64,000 nucleotides of DNA from contig CBDBFZ010000002.1 in assembly GCA_965205225.1 (NCBI GenBank), positions 744,001-808,000 of the forward strand, written 5' to 3'. The position numbers and the translations under genes are program-made. Every line of letters starts with the position of its first letter. The stretch's first letter is position 1. The notes beneath the pieces were generated by a model that saw only the letters and a list, made by a program, of their open reading frames with translations, made no database searches and was not told the DNA's origin. Source of the stretch: Litorimonas sp965205225 (GTDB taxonomy: Bacteria > Pseudomonadota > Alphaproteobacteria > Caulobacterales > Maricaulaceae). Shown here piece after piece: positions 8,252 through 17,251 of the stretch.

Positions 8252-9799
8252 TCAATGCTGCGCCGCGATGGAGGCTTGGCGGACAGTGCGGCGTTCGACC
8301 CGGTTGATCACGTCGAGATAGGCGCGTGCGGAGGCAAGGACGGTGTCCGTGCTGGCCCCACGGCCCTGATAGATCTCGAACTCCGTCGCCACGCGGACTG
8401 TCGCTTCGGCCATGGCATCTTCACCACCGGAAACCGAGATGACGGAGTAATGTTCCAGTGTCATCGGCGTGTCGGTGATTTTGTTGATGGCGTCGAATAC
8501 GGCGTTCATTGGCCCAGCCATTTCGGATATATGTGTCTGGGTGCGGCCATCCTCGTGCTTCAAAGCCACCGTTGCCTTCGGCATGTGGTTATCATCCGAT
8601 CCAGCGGAGACATGCAGGCTCTCGATCTCCCACGGCCCAACGGAGCCAACAGCCTCACCCAGCACCAGCGCTTCAATATCGCTGTCGAACACTTCCTTCT
8701 TGGCATCGGCCAGTTCCTTGAAAGCAACGAAAACGGATTGCAGCTGATTGTCCGACAGGGTGAAGCCGAGCTTCTCCGCACGGTTCTTCAGCGCCGCGCG
8801 ACCAGAATGTTTGCCGAGCACCAAATTATCCGTGGACACGCCGACATGTTCCGGCTTCATGATTTCATAGGTCTCGCGATTGGCGAGCACGCCGTGCTGA
8901 TGGATGCCGCTCTCATGCGCGAAGGCATTCTTGCCGACAATGGCCTTGTTGCGCGGGACCGCATTACCCGTGATCGTGGCGAGCAGTTTGGACGCGCCGT
9001 AAATGCCTTCGGTGCGAACCCGCGTGTCGATACCGAAGAAGTCTCGTCGGGTACGGAGCGCCATGACGACTTCTTCCATCGCGCAATTGCCTGCCCTTTC
9101 GCCGATGCCGTTCAGGGCGCATTCGACCTGCCGCGCCCCGCCGCGTACGGCGGCAAGGCTATTGGCGACGGCCAAACCGAGATCGTCATGGCAGTGGGCG
9201 GAGAAGATCACATCGTCTGCGTCTTCAACTTCGGTTGTGAGGAATTGGAACAGATCGGTGATTTCTTCCGGTGTGGTGTAGCCAACCGTATCGGGGATAT
9301 TGATCGTGCTCGCGCCGGCCTGAATGGCGGCTTCAACCACGCGTTTCAGATAGTCGCGCTCCGTGCGGATCGCGTCCTCACAGGAAAACTCGACATCGTC
9401 CGTATATTGCCGGGCCAGTTCGATGGCCGCGGCGGCGCGGCGGATAATCTCGTCCTTATCCATCTTCAGTTTAAACTCGCGGTGTAGTGGGGACGTCGCG
9501 ATGAAGGTATGAATACGGCCTGACCGGGCCGGTTTGATGGCTTCGCCAGAGGCGCGGATATCGCCCTCATTGCAGCGCGCGAGCGAGCAGACGATCGCTT
9601 CCGTGACTATTTCAGCGATGGCTTTGATGCCTTCGAAGTCACCGAGCGAGGCGGCAGCAAAGCCCGCTTCGATCACATCAACGCGCAGGCCTTCCAGCAC
9701 TTCCGCCATGGCGAGCTTCTGTCCCGCGCTCATTGAAAACCCAGGGGCCTGCTCGCCGTCGCGCAGCGTGGTGTCGAAGATTTTGACGCTGTCGGTCAT
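8252..9799 (-). CDS. leuA: 2-isopropylmalate synthase
   Basis: Condenses acetyl-CoA with 2-oxoisovalerate, the entry point to leucine synthesis. 515 residues. The TIM-barrel part has DTTLRDGEQAPGFSM near the start, HCHDDLGLA with metal ligands and NGIGERAGNCAMEEV; the last ~130 residues match the LeuA dimer regulatory domain that binds leucine, so feedback inhibition is expected. Starts in a 4-bp overlap with ilvN. This is the long bacterial LeuA1 type. Confidence 0.95.
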   Translation of the reverse strand: MTDSVKIFDTTLRDGEQAPGFSMSAGQKLAMAEVLEGLRVDVIEAGFAAASLGDFEGIKAIAEIVTEAIVCSLARCNEGDIRASGEAIKPARSGRIHTFIATSPLHREFKLKMDKDEIIRRAAAAIELARQYTDDVEFSCEDAIRTERDYLKRVVEAAIQAGASTINIPDTVGYTTPEEITDLFQFLTTEVEDADDVIFSAHCHDDLGLAVANSLAAVRGGARQVECALNGIGERAGNCAMEEVVMALRTRRDFFGIDTRVRTEGIYGASKLLATITGNAVPRNKAIVGKNAFAHESGIHQHGVLANRETYEIMKPEHVGVSTDNLVLGKHSGRAALKNRAEKLGFTLSDNQLQSVFVAFKELADAKKEVFDSDIEALVLGEAVGSVGPWEIESLHVSAGSDDNHMPKATVALKHEDGRTQTHISEMAGPMNAVFDAINKITDTPMTLEHYSVISVSGGEDAMAEATVRVATEFEIYQGRGASTDTVLASARAYLDVINRVERRTVRQASIAAQH

Positions 9800-10098
9800 G
9801 CTCGTTCCGCCCGTTTCCGGCGTCCGACTTTCTCGGCGCTGACGACATTATAGAGCCGCTCCAGCTGTTTGCAGAGAATGTCGAGATTACGCGGTCCACC
9901 AATATCCTCGATCCGCACCAACAGATCGAAATCGCCGTCGACGCGCTGCGTACAATGAACGTCGCGATAATCGTAACCGCGCCGCTCAATCGTCCCAAGC
10001 GTGCGCAGCAACGTGCCAGAGACATCATGCAGCACGATCTTGAGCGTGCCGGACACGCCTGAGGACTCGAAAGTTTTGTCGCGTTGCAGTTCAGTCAT
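9796..10098 (-). CDS. ilvN: Acetolactate synthase small (regulatory) subunit, short ACT-domain form
   Basis: 100 residues: essentially one ACT domain (SGTLKIVLHDVSGTLLRTLG, then IERRGYDYRDVHC) without the C-terminal domain of full-length IlvH/IlvN. Its place after ilvB and before leuA supports a role as regulatory partner of acetohydroxyacid synthase, binding branched-chain amino acids. In size it resembles IlvM/IlvN rather than the ~160-residue IlvH usual in alphaproteobacteria. It overlaps the upstream small ORF by 8 bp and leuA by 4 bp. Confidence 0.8.
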   Translation of the reverse strand: MTELQRDKTFESSGVSGTLKIVLHDVSGTLLRTLGTIERRGYDYRDVHCTQRVDGDFDLLVRIEDIGGPRNLDILCKQLERLYNVVSAEKVGRRKRAERA

Positions 10099-10246
10099 GA
10101 GTAGGATTCCGGTATCCAGCTTTCAACTTTTCAGTGCGCGTTTCTGAGGCTGAAGTTTCTCGATTCAGTCTCATTTGGAATGCCGTGATACCTGTCCAGA
10201 TTACGGTCGAAATTCCAAACCATGCAATCAGGAGGAGCCAACTCAT
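10091..10246 (-). CDS. Small single-span membrane protein inside the ilv operon
   Basis: 51 residues, MSWLLLIAWFGISTVIW then a Thr/Arg/Glu-rich tail. The first ~22 residues form one hydrophobic segment, so a single-pass inner-membrane protein is predicted. The ATG at 10246 lies one base after the ilvB stop (ATGGAGCGATAGGATG), with GGAG inside the last ilvB codons as ribosome site, and the stop overlaps the ilvN start by 8 bp. This is the arrangement of a translated, coupled gene. No family recognised. It could also be a device that couples ilvB and ilvN translation. Function unknown. Confidence 0.6.
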   Translation of the reverse strand: MSWLLLIAWFGISTVIWTGITAFQMRLNRETSASETRTEKLKAGYRNPTHD

Positions 10247-10247
10247 C

Positions 10248-11975
10248 CTATCGCTCCATCATGTCGGCATTGGACCGGCCCGGCGGGACGAGGGGCCAGA
10301 CATTTTCCATCGTGTCGATTTTGACGTGCATCAGGATCGGGCCGTCGGCGGCGAGCAGGCGGTCAATACCCGCATCGACTTCGCCGCGCTCGCGCACAAC
10401 AAAGTTCTCTACCCGGAACGCCTCGGCCACTTTTGAGAATTCCGGATTGTCATCCAGATTCACTTCGGAATAATTCTGCTCAAAGAAAACTTCCTGCCAC
10501 TGCCGCACCATGCCGAGCGCACTATTGTCCAGCAGCACGATTTTCAGCGGAATGCCGTAGCGGTGCAGCGTCTGCAGTTCCTGAATATTCATCATGATCG
10601 ATCCGTCGCCGGAGACGGTGATCACGATCCGATCCGGTGCACCGAGCTTTGCGCCCAGACCAGCGGGCAAGCCGAAACCCATCGTGCCGAGACCGCCGGA
10701 TGTGATGTGATCCTTTGGATCATCGAAATAGCAATGTTGCGCGACCCACATCTGGTGCTGGCCGACATCGCAGGTAAAAATCGCGGAGTCCGGCGCGCGC
10801 CGCGACAGGTCATGCAGCAGTTTAGGCGCGTAGACGCCTGTACCCGGCGCATCATAATCCCATTCATACATGGATCGGCGCGAATAGCAGAGCTCTCGCC
10901 ATGGCCCGATTCGCGCTTTCTCATAGGATTCGTCTTTGAACGGATTAAGCGCCGAGAGGTTCTTTTTCAGGCTGCCATCCAAGAAAATATCGGCGCGGCG
11001 CAATTTATCAATCTCGGCCACATCGATATCCATATGGATGACCTTTGCACCCGGCGCGAATGTGTCGAGCTTTCCGGTCGCGCGGTCATCAAACCGGGCC
11101 CCCGCCACGATCAGCAGGTCACACTCCTGCACCGCGTAATTGGCGGCTTTCAGCCCGTGCATGCCGAGCATGCCGAGATAGTGCGGATGATCTGACGGCA
11201 GAGAGCCGAGCCCCTTAAGGGTCGAGACGACCGGAATTTCAGTGCGTTCAACCAGATCGCGCAACTCTGCCACACCGTCACCCTGGGCGATACCCCCGCC
11301 GATATAGAAGAGTGGGCGTTCCGCGTCACGGATCATGGCTTCGGCCTTGGCGATATACTCGGATCGACCCATCTCTGGCTTCACCTTCGGATAGGGTCGC
11401 CAGCGATGACGCTCAGTCGTAACGGCATTGGCGACATCTTTAGGCAGGTCGATCAGGACGGGTCCAGGGCGGCCTTCGCCGGCGATGAAATAGGCTTCCG
11501 CCACCATGCCGGGAATGTCCGCCGGATCGCGCGCGATGTAGCTATGCTTCACGATGGGCATGGTGATGCCGACAATGTCGACTTCCTGAAACGCATCCGT
11601 ACCCATCAAGTCTGAGGGCACCTGCCCAGTGATGAAAACAACGGGAACGGAGTCGAGATAGGCGTCGGCAATGGCGGTTACGAGATTGGTTGCGCCGGGT
11701 CCCGATGTCGCCAGCGCCGTGCCGACCTCACCCGTCGCCCGCGCATAACCGATGGCGGCCATGCCGCAACCCTGCTCATGTCGGCAGAGAATATGCGTCA
11801 GCGAGGTCCGTGGCAGCACGTCATAAACGGGCATGATCGCCCCACCCGGATAGCCGAAGATCAGGTCAACGCCCTGCGCCTCAATCGCTTCAAGGAGAAG
11901 CTGCGCGCCCGATTTCGGTGCACGATTCTCGAAGATCTCGGTCTGTTGCTTGGCAAATTGAGTCGCTGTGGTCAT
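10248..11975 (-). CDS. ilvB: Acetolactate synthase (acetohydroxyacid synthase) large subunit
   Basis: ThDP- and FAD-dependent condensation of pyruvate with pyruvate or 2-oxobutyrate, the first common step for Val, Leu and Ile. About 575 residues from the ATG at 11975, chosen for the AGGGA ribosome site 8 bases upstream; an ATG at 12023 would add 16 polar residues. Catalytic Glu region GCGMAAIGYARATG, QVPSDLMGTDAFQE, and the ThDP-binding block GDGSIMMNIQELQTL are all present. It is separated from ilvC by about 70 bp, the longest gap in the operon. The symbol ilvI is equally usable. Confidence 0.94.
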   Translation of the reverse strand: MTTATQFAKQQTEIFENRAPKSGAQLLLEAIEAQGVDLIFGYPGGAIMPVYDVLPRTSLTHILCRHEQGCGMAAIGYARATGEVGTALATSGPGATNLVTAIADAYLDSVPVVFITGQVPSDLMGTDAFQEVDIVGITMPIVKHSYIARDPADIPGMVAEAYFIAGEGRPGPVLIDLPKDVANAVTTERHRWRPYPKVKPEMGRSEYIAKAEAMIRDAERPLFYIGGGIAQGDGVAELRDLVERTEIPVVSTLKGLGSLPSDHPHYLGMLGMHGLKAANYAVQECDLLIVAGARFDDRATGKLDTFAPGAKVIHMDIDVAEIDKLRRADIFLDGSLKKNLSALNPFKDESYEKARIGPWRELCYSRRSMYEWDYDAPGTGVYAPKLLHDLSRRAPDSAIFTCDVGQHQMWVAQHCYFDDPKDHITSGGLGTMGFGLPAGLGAKLGAPDRIVITVSGDGSIMMNIQELQTLHRYGIPLKIVLLDNSALGMVRQWQEVFFEQNYSEVNLDDNPEFSKVAEAFRVENFVVRERGEVDAGIDRLLAADGPILMHVKIDTMENVWPLVPPGRSNADMMER

Positions 11976-12045
11976 TTCAGTTTCCCTGTCAGGCCTATGG
12001 CCTTCTTCGCCTCGATCGTTCATATAAGGCGCGACTCAAGACTGA

Positions 12046-13071
12046 CTAGTTCTTACCCTTGTCGATGATCTTGTTGGCGGCGATCCACGGCATCATCTCG
12101 CGCAACTGACTCCCGATCTGTTCGATCTGGTGTTCTTCCATATTGCGGCGGCGGGCGGTCATGGATGGATAACCCATCGCGCCTTCCGTGATGAAGTTCT
12201 TGGCATAGGTGCCATCTTGAATATCCTTGAGAGCCTTGCGCATGGCGGCGCGGGAGCTTTCATTCACGACCGCTTCGCCGGTTACATATTCCCCGAACTC
12301 CGCATTGTTGGAGATAGAATAGTTCATGTTGGCAATGCCGCCTTCATAGATCAGATCGACGATCAGCTTGGTCTCATGCAGGCATTCGAAATAGGCCAGC
12401 TCCGGCGGATAGCCGCCCTCGACCAAAGTCTCAAACCCCATCTTGATCAGTTCGACAATCCCGCCGCACAGAACAGCCTGTTCACCGAACAGGTCCGTTT
12501 CCGTTTCGTCCTTGAAGGTCGTGTGGATGATCGCCGTGCGGCCGCCGCCAATCGCGGAGGCGTAGGATTTGGCTGTTTCCAGCGCCGCGCCGCCATTGGC
12601 GTCCTGCGCGATGGCAATCAGGTCCGGAATGCCGCGGCCCTGTATAAATTCGTTGCGCACTGTGTGGCCGGGGGCCTTTGGCGCGACCATGATGACATCA
12701 AGATCTCGGCGCGGAATGATTTGGCCATAATGAATGGCGAAACCGTGACCAAAAGCCAGTGTCGCGCCGTCCTTGATGTTGGGCTCGATATCGTCGCGAT
12801 AGATTTTGGCCTGCCATTCGTCGGGCGTCAATACCATGACAACGTCCGCGCCTTTGACAGCGTCGGTGGTTGCCATGCTTTCAAGACCGGCGGCTTTGAC
12901 CTTCTTATTGGTCGCGGATTCTGACCGCAGCCCGACAATAACGTTAACGCCGCTATCCTTCAGGTTCTGGGCATGGGCGTGGCCCTGGCTACCAAAGCCA
13001 AGAATCGCAACGCGCTTGCCTTTGATGATGTCGATGTCGCAGTCTGCGTCATAGAAGATTTCGATGCTCAT
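12046..13071 (-). CDS. ilvC: Ketol-acid reductoisomerase
   Basis: NADPH- and Mg-dependent isomerisation and reduction of acetolactate or acetohydroxybutyrate. 341 residues, class I length. Rossmann loop GFGSQGHAHAQNLKDSG at about 25-41; APKAPGHTVRNEF; and Mg ligands in TFKDETETDLFGEQ. It overlaps ilvD by 4 bp. Confidence 0.96.
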   Translation of the reverse strand: MSIEIFYDADCDIDIIKGKRVAILGFGSQGHAHAQNLKDSGVNVIVGLRSESATNKKVKAAGLESMATTDAVKGADVVMVLTPDEWQAKIYRDDIEPNIKDGATLAFGHGFAIHYGQIIPRRDLDVIMVAPKAPGHTVRNEFIQGRGIPDLIAIAQDANGGAALETAKSYASAIGGGRTAIIHTTFKDETETDLFGEQAVLCGGIVELIKMGFETLVEGGYPPELAYFECLHETKLIVDLIYEGGIANMNYSISNNAEFGEYVTGEAVVNESSRAAMRKALKDIQDGTYAKNFITEGAMGYPSMTARRRNMEEHQIEQIGSQLREMMPWIAANKIIDKGKN

Positions 13072-14780
13072 GAGGGGTTAGTCCTATCTGTGGGGGCTTG
13101 TTCAAAAGGAAAAGAGGTGATCGCGCCCTTGGACGCACTGCCGACCAAGGCGGCAAACTTGGCATAGGCGCCGACTGTGTCGCGCGGCAGGCTGGGTTTC
13201 CACCCCTCCGCCCGCGCTTCGAGGTCTGCGTCAACATTGATGGTTTGGGCTTCGACATCGATGGTGATGAGATCACCCTCCTGGACAAAGGCGATCGATC
13301 CGCCATGCGCCGCTTCAGGGGCGACATGGCCGATGACGAAGCCGTAGCTTGCGCCGGAAAAACGACCATCGGTGATCAACGCAACATGATCGGCCAAATT
13401 CTGCCCGACGAGCGCCGCCGTGACGGCCAGCATTTCGCGCATACCGGGACCGCCACGCGGGCCTTCATTGCGAATGACGATGACGTCACCCTTATTGATG
13501 CCATTATTCTGGACGACTTCAAAACAGGCTTCCTCGCTCTCAAAGACGCGGGCGCGCCCTTCGAAGTGAAGCGCCCCATGTCCAGCGAGTTTCACGACGC
13601 TGCCTTCAGGCGCGAGATCGCCGTAAAGAATGCCGTAACCGCCGCGCGATTTTACAGGGTCGTCAAAGGTGCGGATCACATCCTGTCCAGCTGCCTCTTC
13701 AGCAGCCGCAACTTCTGCGAAGAGGGACAGGCCCGTGACCGTGGGCTGATCCTTGATCCGGTTATCGGCGACCAGACGCTGCCCGATCAGACCGGAACCG
13801 CCCGCCTCATACAGGTCGAAGGCCATATATTTTCCGCCGGGTTTCAAATCGCCAATGACAGGTGTCGTGCGGCTGACGTGATCGAACGCATCAATATCGA
13901 ACTCTTTGACCTGGGCTTCACCGGCAATGGCCAGCAGATGCAGGATTGCATTGGTGGACGCAGCCGTCGCAGAGAGAGCGATGGCTGCATTCATGAGGCT
14001 GTCCTTGGTAATCATCTCGCGCGGCAAACGATTGTGCTTCACGCAATCGACCACGCACATGCCCGCATCATAGGCGGCGCGGGTCTTATCCTCATGGATG
14101 GCAGGAATATCATTCGTGCCCATCGGGGACAGGCCGAGGAAGGTCATGGCCATCGCCATACTATTGGCTGTGAACTGACCGCCGCATGCCCCTGCACCGG
14201 GGCAGGCAGATTTCTCGATCTCTGTCAGCTCATCCCCGTCGATAATGCCAGCGGCATAGGCTCCGACAGCTTCGAACACATCCTGTAAGGACAGGTCCCG
14301 CCCCGCCCCATCTTTTCCTGTGTGATGACCCGGCATGATCGATCCACCATAGAGCACGACACCCGGCACATTCATCCGCGCCAACGCCATAGCAGCGGCT
14401 GGGATGGTTTTATCGCAGCCGACCAGAATAATGACGCCGTCGAGCGAATGACCACGCACGACCAGTTCGATGGAATCGCAGATGACTTCGCGGCTCATCA
14501 GGGAGGCTCGCATACCATCACTGCCCATGGTTATGCCGTCCGATACGGCGATGGAGTTGAAATCAACGGGTGTGCCCCCCGCGGCACGGATCCCAGCGCG
14601 AACCGGCAAGGCCAACTGGTCCAGATGCATGTTGCACGGACCCATATTGGTCCAGGTATTAAAGACAGCGATAATCGGGCCCTCGAAGCTCTCATCCGTC
14701 ATGCCGGAAGCGCGCAGCATGGCCCTCGCCGCAGAGCGGTCTCGGCCCGTTACAATCGCGTCGGAACGCTTGCTCATCAT
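13068..14780 (-). CDS. ilvD: Dihydroxy-acid dehydratase
   Basis: Fe-S dehydratase making the 2-oxo acids of Val and Ile synthesis. About 570 residues. Cluster-binding and active-site text is clear: NTWTNMGPCNMHLDQLA, VGCDKTIPAAAMAL and SACPGAGACGGQFTANSMA; the C-terminus has TDGRFSGASYGFVIGHVAPEA. Two adjacent ATGs (14780, 14777) follow a GGGGGTG ribosome site; either fits. First enzyme gene of the operon. Only about 17 bp separate its start from the U-tract of an intrinsic terminator, too little for a separate promoter, so its transcription must read through that terminator. Confidence 0.95.
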   Translation of the reverse strand: MMSKRSDAIVTGRDRSAARAMLRASGMTDESFEGPIIAVFNTWTNMGPCNMHLDQLALPVRAGIRAAGGTPVDFNSIAVSDGITMGSDGMRASLMSREVICDSIELVVRGHSLDGVIILVGCDKTIPAAAMALARMNVPGVVLYGGSIMPGHHTGKDGAGRDLSLQDVFEAVGAYAAGIIDGDELTEIEKSACPGAGACGGQFTANSMAMAMTFLGLSPMGTNDIPAIHEDKTRAAYDAGMCVVDCVKHNRLPREMITKDSLMNAAIALSATAASTNAILHLLAIAGEAQVKEFDIDAFDHVSRTTPVIGDLKPGGKYMAFDLYEAGGSGLIGQRLVADNRIKDQPTVTGLSLFAEVAAAEEAAGQDVIRTFDDPVKSRGGYGILYGDLAPEGSVVKLAGHGALHFEGRARVFESEEACFEVVQNNGINKGDVIVIRNEGPRGGPGMREMLAVTAALVGQNLADHVALITDGRFSGASYGFVIGHVAPEAAHGGSIAFVQEGDLITIDVEAQTINVDADLEARAEGWKPSLPRDTVGAYAKFAALVGSASKGAITSFPFEQAPTDRTNPS

Positions 14781-14796
14781 CACCCCCAATCAGCCA

Positions 14797-14827
14797 AATA
14801 AAAAACCCGCCTCGGTGGGGCGGGTTT
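14797..14827 (-). terminator. Intrinsic terminator / probable attenuator before ilvD
   Basis: On the minus strand a perfect 9-bp stem AAACCCGCC / GGCGGGTTT with a 7-nt loop is followed by TTTATTT. It lies between the leader ORF and ilvD. The 5' arm can alternatively pair with GCGGGTT at the very end of the leader ORF (14853-14859), a 7-bp antiterminator. Mutually exclusive hairpins plus a coding leader fit ribosome-mediated attenuation. Confidence 0.8.
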
Positions 14828-14848
14828 GTCTCAGGCTTTAAATTTCGC

Positions 14849-15025
14849 CTACAACCCGCTCACGACCAAAAGAAGGAGTACAATTAGACCAGCAATCAAT
14901 ACGAGATCGAGCGTCACGCGTTTGGCGCGGGCTTCAACCTTCACTTTGGGCTCACCTTTATGAAACGGGTTCATGAAGTCCTTAAACCGTAAACGGAGCT
15001 CACTCTCAAGAGGAAAATTTGCCAT
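14849..15025 (-). CDS. Leader ORF of the ilv-leu operon (58 codons; possible attenuation leader or small membrane protein)
   Basis: ATG at 15025, stop TAG at 14849. The polar N-terminal ~38 residues (MANFPLESELRLRFKDF...) are followed by LDLVLIAGLIVLLLLVVSGL. Of the last 18 sense codons, 14 specify Leu, Val or Ile (8, 4 and 2). The last codons AGC GGG TTG TAG contain the sequence that can sequester the terminator stem. A ribosome stalled in the Leu/Val/Ile codons would leave that segment free and spare transcription; one reaching the stop would cover it and allow termination. Classical leaders are 15-35 codons, so the length is unusual; a real single-span membrane protein is the alternative, and both could be true. 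The ribosome site is weak. Confidence 0.6.
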   Translation of the reverse strand: MANFPLESELRLRFKDFMNPFHKGEPKVKVEARAKRVTLDLVLIAGLIVLLLLVVSGL

Positions 15026-15076
15026 CAGCTTGCAAAAAGCGCCAAAAAACCTGCGAAATTATGCCCCCTGAAACTC

Positions 15077-16204
15077 TCAAGCAGAGGCAAGCGCTGCCTC
15101 CAGCTCTGCGATGAGGTCTTCACTCGCTTCAATGCCTGTCGAAAGGCGGATCAATGTTTCGTCCAGTCCAGCTGCCGCGCGGGCCTCTGGCGCCATGCCA
15201 CGATGTGTCATTGTGACAGGCTGACAGATCAGGCTTTCAACCCCGCCAAGCGACGCCGCCAATCGAAAGAGCTGTATCCGCTCCATCAAAGACGCGGCCA
15301 TTGCCGCGCCGCCTGCAACTCTGAAAGACAGCATCGCACCGGGACCGGACTGCTGTTTGAGGGCCAGACACTGATCCGGATAATAGACATCCGTCACACT
15401 GGCATGCTCTCGCAAATAGGCGGCGATGGCTTTTGCATTGGTTTCGGCCGCATCGACGCGCAGGGCCAGCGTCCGCAGCCCGCGCAGCGTCTGATAGCTG
15501 TCAAATGGTGATCCCGTCAGCCCGACCGTATTGGCCCACCAGGCGAGTTGATCTGTTAATGCCTCAGTCTTCGCGACAACCACGCCCCCAACCACATCGC
15601 TATGGCCGTTGAGATATTTCGTGGTCGATTGCAGCGCCATGTCTGCACCGAGCGCCAGCGGCTGCTGGCGCAGAGGCGACAGGAAGGTGTTGTCGACAAC
15701 GGAGAGCGCGCCCGCGTCCCGCGAGATCTCACAGATCGCGGCGACATCACTCAGACGCATCAACGGGTTGGAGGGCGTCTCGATCAGAATCAGTTTTGTT
15801 TTACGTGAAACAGTTGCGCGAACCGCGTCGAGGTGGCCCTGATCGATAAAGGCTACTTCGATCTGACCTTGGTCGTGACGGGCCGTGAGCAAACGGTGCG
15901 TGCCGCCATAGCAGTCATGCGGCGCAAGCACCTGCGCGCCCACGGGCAACAGGTTGAGCACAAGATCAATTGCCGCCATGCCGGAACTGGTCACAACCGC
16001 GCCCGCCCCGCCGTCCAGCTCCGCCAGGGCCTGACTCAGCAGATCACGATTGGGGTTATTGGACCGCCCATAATCATAGGGTCCTTTTTCGTCGACGGAC
16101 GGCCAGACATAGGTAGACGACATGTAGAGCGGCGGTACAATGGCTCCGTAAGCCGGATCCCAGGCGATTCCGGACTGGACGAGTTTGGTGGTGGTTGAGG
16201 TCAT
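15077..16204 (-). CDS. metB: Cystathionine gamma-synthase (trans-sulfuration PLP enzyme)
   Basis: Cys/Met metabolism PLP enzyme, 375 residues. PLP lysine in QSTTKYLNGHSDVVGG; SSGMAAIDLVLNLL and NPLMRLSDVAAI are family segments. It forms cystathionine from an activated homoserine and cysteine; O-acylhomoserine sulfhydrylase activity (MetZ) cannot be excluded from sequence. It overlaps metX by 4 bp (ATGA), so the two form one unit behind the SAM riboswitch. Confidence 0.85.
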   Translation of the reverse strand: MTSTTTKLVQSGIAWDPAYGAIVPPLYMSSTYVWPSVDEKGPYDYGRSNNPNRDLLSQALAELDGGAGAVVTSSGMAAIDLVLNLLPVGAQVLAPHDCYGGTHRLLTARHDQGQIEVAFIDQGHLDAVRATVSRKTKLILIETPSNPLMRLSDVAAICEISRDAGALSVVDNTFLSPLRQQPLALGADMALQSTTKYLNGHSDVVGGVVVAKTEALTDQLAWWANTVGLTGSPFDSYQTLRGLRTLALRVDAAETNAKAIAAYLREHASVTDVYYPDQCLALKQQSGPGAMLSFRVAGGAAMAASLMERIQLFRLAASLGGVESLICQPVTMTHRGMAPEARAAAGLDETLIRLSTGIEASEDLIAELEAALASA

Positions 16205-17190
16205 AACAGAGCCTCCTTCATGAATGCGGACAGTCTCGGTTCCATCGCATCATACTCTTTCAGGAAGGCGTCATGACCATAGAGCGATGTAAAGGTATAG
16301 AGCTCGCTGCTGCCCGCGAGGCGGTCGCGCAATTCGCGCATATCGGTGAGCGGGGCCAGCTGATCGGAAATCGCGCTCATCAGTAGCGTTGGCGTCGTGA
16401 TGGTTTCCGGTTCGACCCGATGCAGATCAATCGACTCCGATAGCGCCAGGAAACGCGACGCGTTTATCTGCGCGGCGAAGACATCCCCTCGGCTGCCAAG
16501 ATAATCACAGATATCGAAACTGGCCGGATTGGACCGCGTTTCAGCCAGCTCGAACCGATCCGCGAATTCCTCCGGTGTGCGGTAGGTTGTCATGGCCAGC
16601 TCACGCGCAAGCTTCAGTCCGTCTTTCGGTTTTCCCGCGTCAATGCCAAGACGGACAATGCGGCGCTGGATGCCGCGCCAGCCAACACCAATGGGATAAG
16701 GCTTGTGGGCTGCCCCGATAACACAAAGATTGTGCAGAATTTCTGGATAGTCGCGGGCAAAGGCAAGACCGCACATGCCACCATAGGAACTGCCGATCAG
16801 GACGGTGATCGGTCCAAGCGACTGCGCATCGATCAGCGCCTTGAGCCGTTTTGCTTGATCGCCGGTGGTAATGGTTTCGGGACAGTCAACCGCGCCGTCA
16901 TTGGGTATAAAATCGAGACCGAGCACGCGGACCGTGTCGAGATCAATTGCGCCGCCGCGCCGCACCAGCCGTGACCACCAGCCTCGGCCTTTCCCCATAT
17001 TTCCAAGGGCCTCGCCATCCGCGACAAACCGCGTGGCGGATATCCCCCCCAGCACAACAACAAGCGGTGCATTTTGTGTACCATAGAGACGACCTCGGAC
17101 GATATCGCCGCATATCTCACAGCCGCGTTCCAGTGTCCAATCGCTCAGCTCTGTTTCGATATCTCGGCCCTGCACAGCCTGCCTTTCCAT
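16201..17190 (-). CDS. metX: Homoserine O-acyltransferase, MetX-type alpha/beta hydrolase
   Basis: 329 residues. Activates homoserine for methionine synthesis using an acyl-CoA. The nucleophile is Ser135 in IGSSYGGMCGL, with the late His in SLYGHDAFLKE; an Asp in ISDQLAPLTDM would complete the triad. MetX proteins may use acetyl- or succinyl-CoA, and the donor cannot be told with confidence here. Translated with metB in a 4-bp overlap. A SAM-I riboswitch lies about 60 nt upstream. No strong ribosome site precedes the ATG at 17190. Confidence 0.85.
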   Translation of the reverse strand: MERQAVQGRDIETELSDWTLERGCEICGDIVRGRLYGTQNAPLVVVLGGISATRFVADGEALGNMGKGRGWWSRLVRRGGAIDLDTVRVLGLDFIPNDGAVDCPETITTGDQAKRLKALIDAQSLGPITVLIGSSYGGMCGLAFARDYPEILHNLCVIGAAHKPYPIGVGWRGIQRRIVRLGIDAGKPKDGLKLARELAMTTYRTPEEFADRFELAETRSNPASFDICDYLGSRGDVFAAQINASRFLALSESIDLHRVEPETITTPTLLMSAISDQLAPLTDMRELRDRLAGSSELYTFTSLYGHDAFLKEYDAMEPRLSAFMKEALL

Positions 17191-17251
17191 GGCGGGCCAA
17201 GCACGGGTGCGGAAGGGGGAGGGCGACCATTTGACCCCAGCGGGATCGGCG

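Noticed and set aside
5225..15000. Large opposite-strand open frames over the ilv-leu genes (for example over leuA and ilvD)
   Set aside because: They mirror codon bias of the real genes, lack ribosome sites and recognisable domains, and lie fully inside conserved enzymes.
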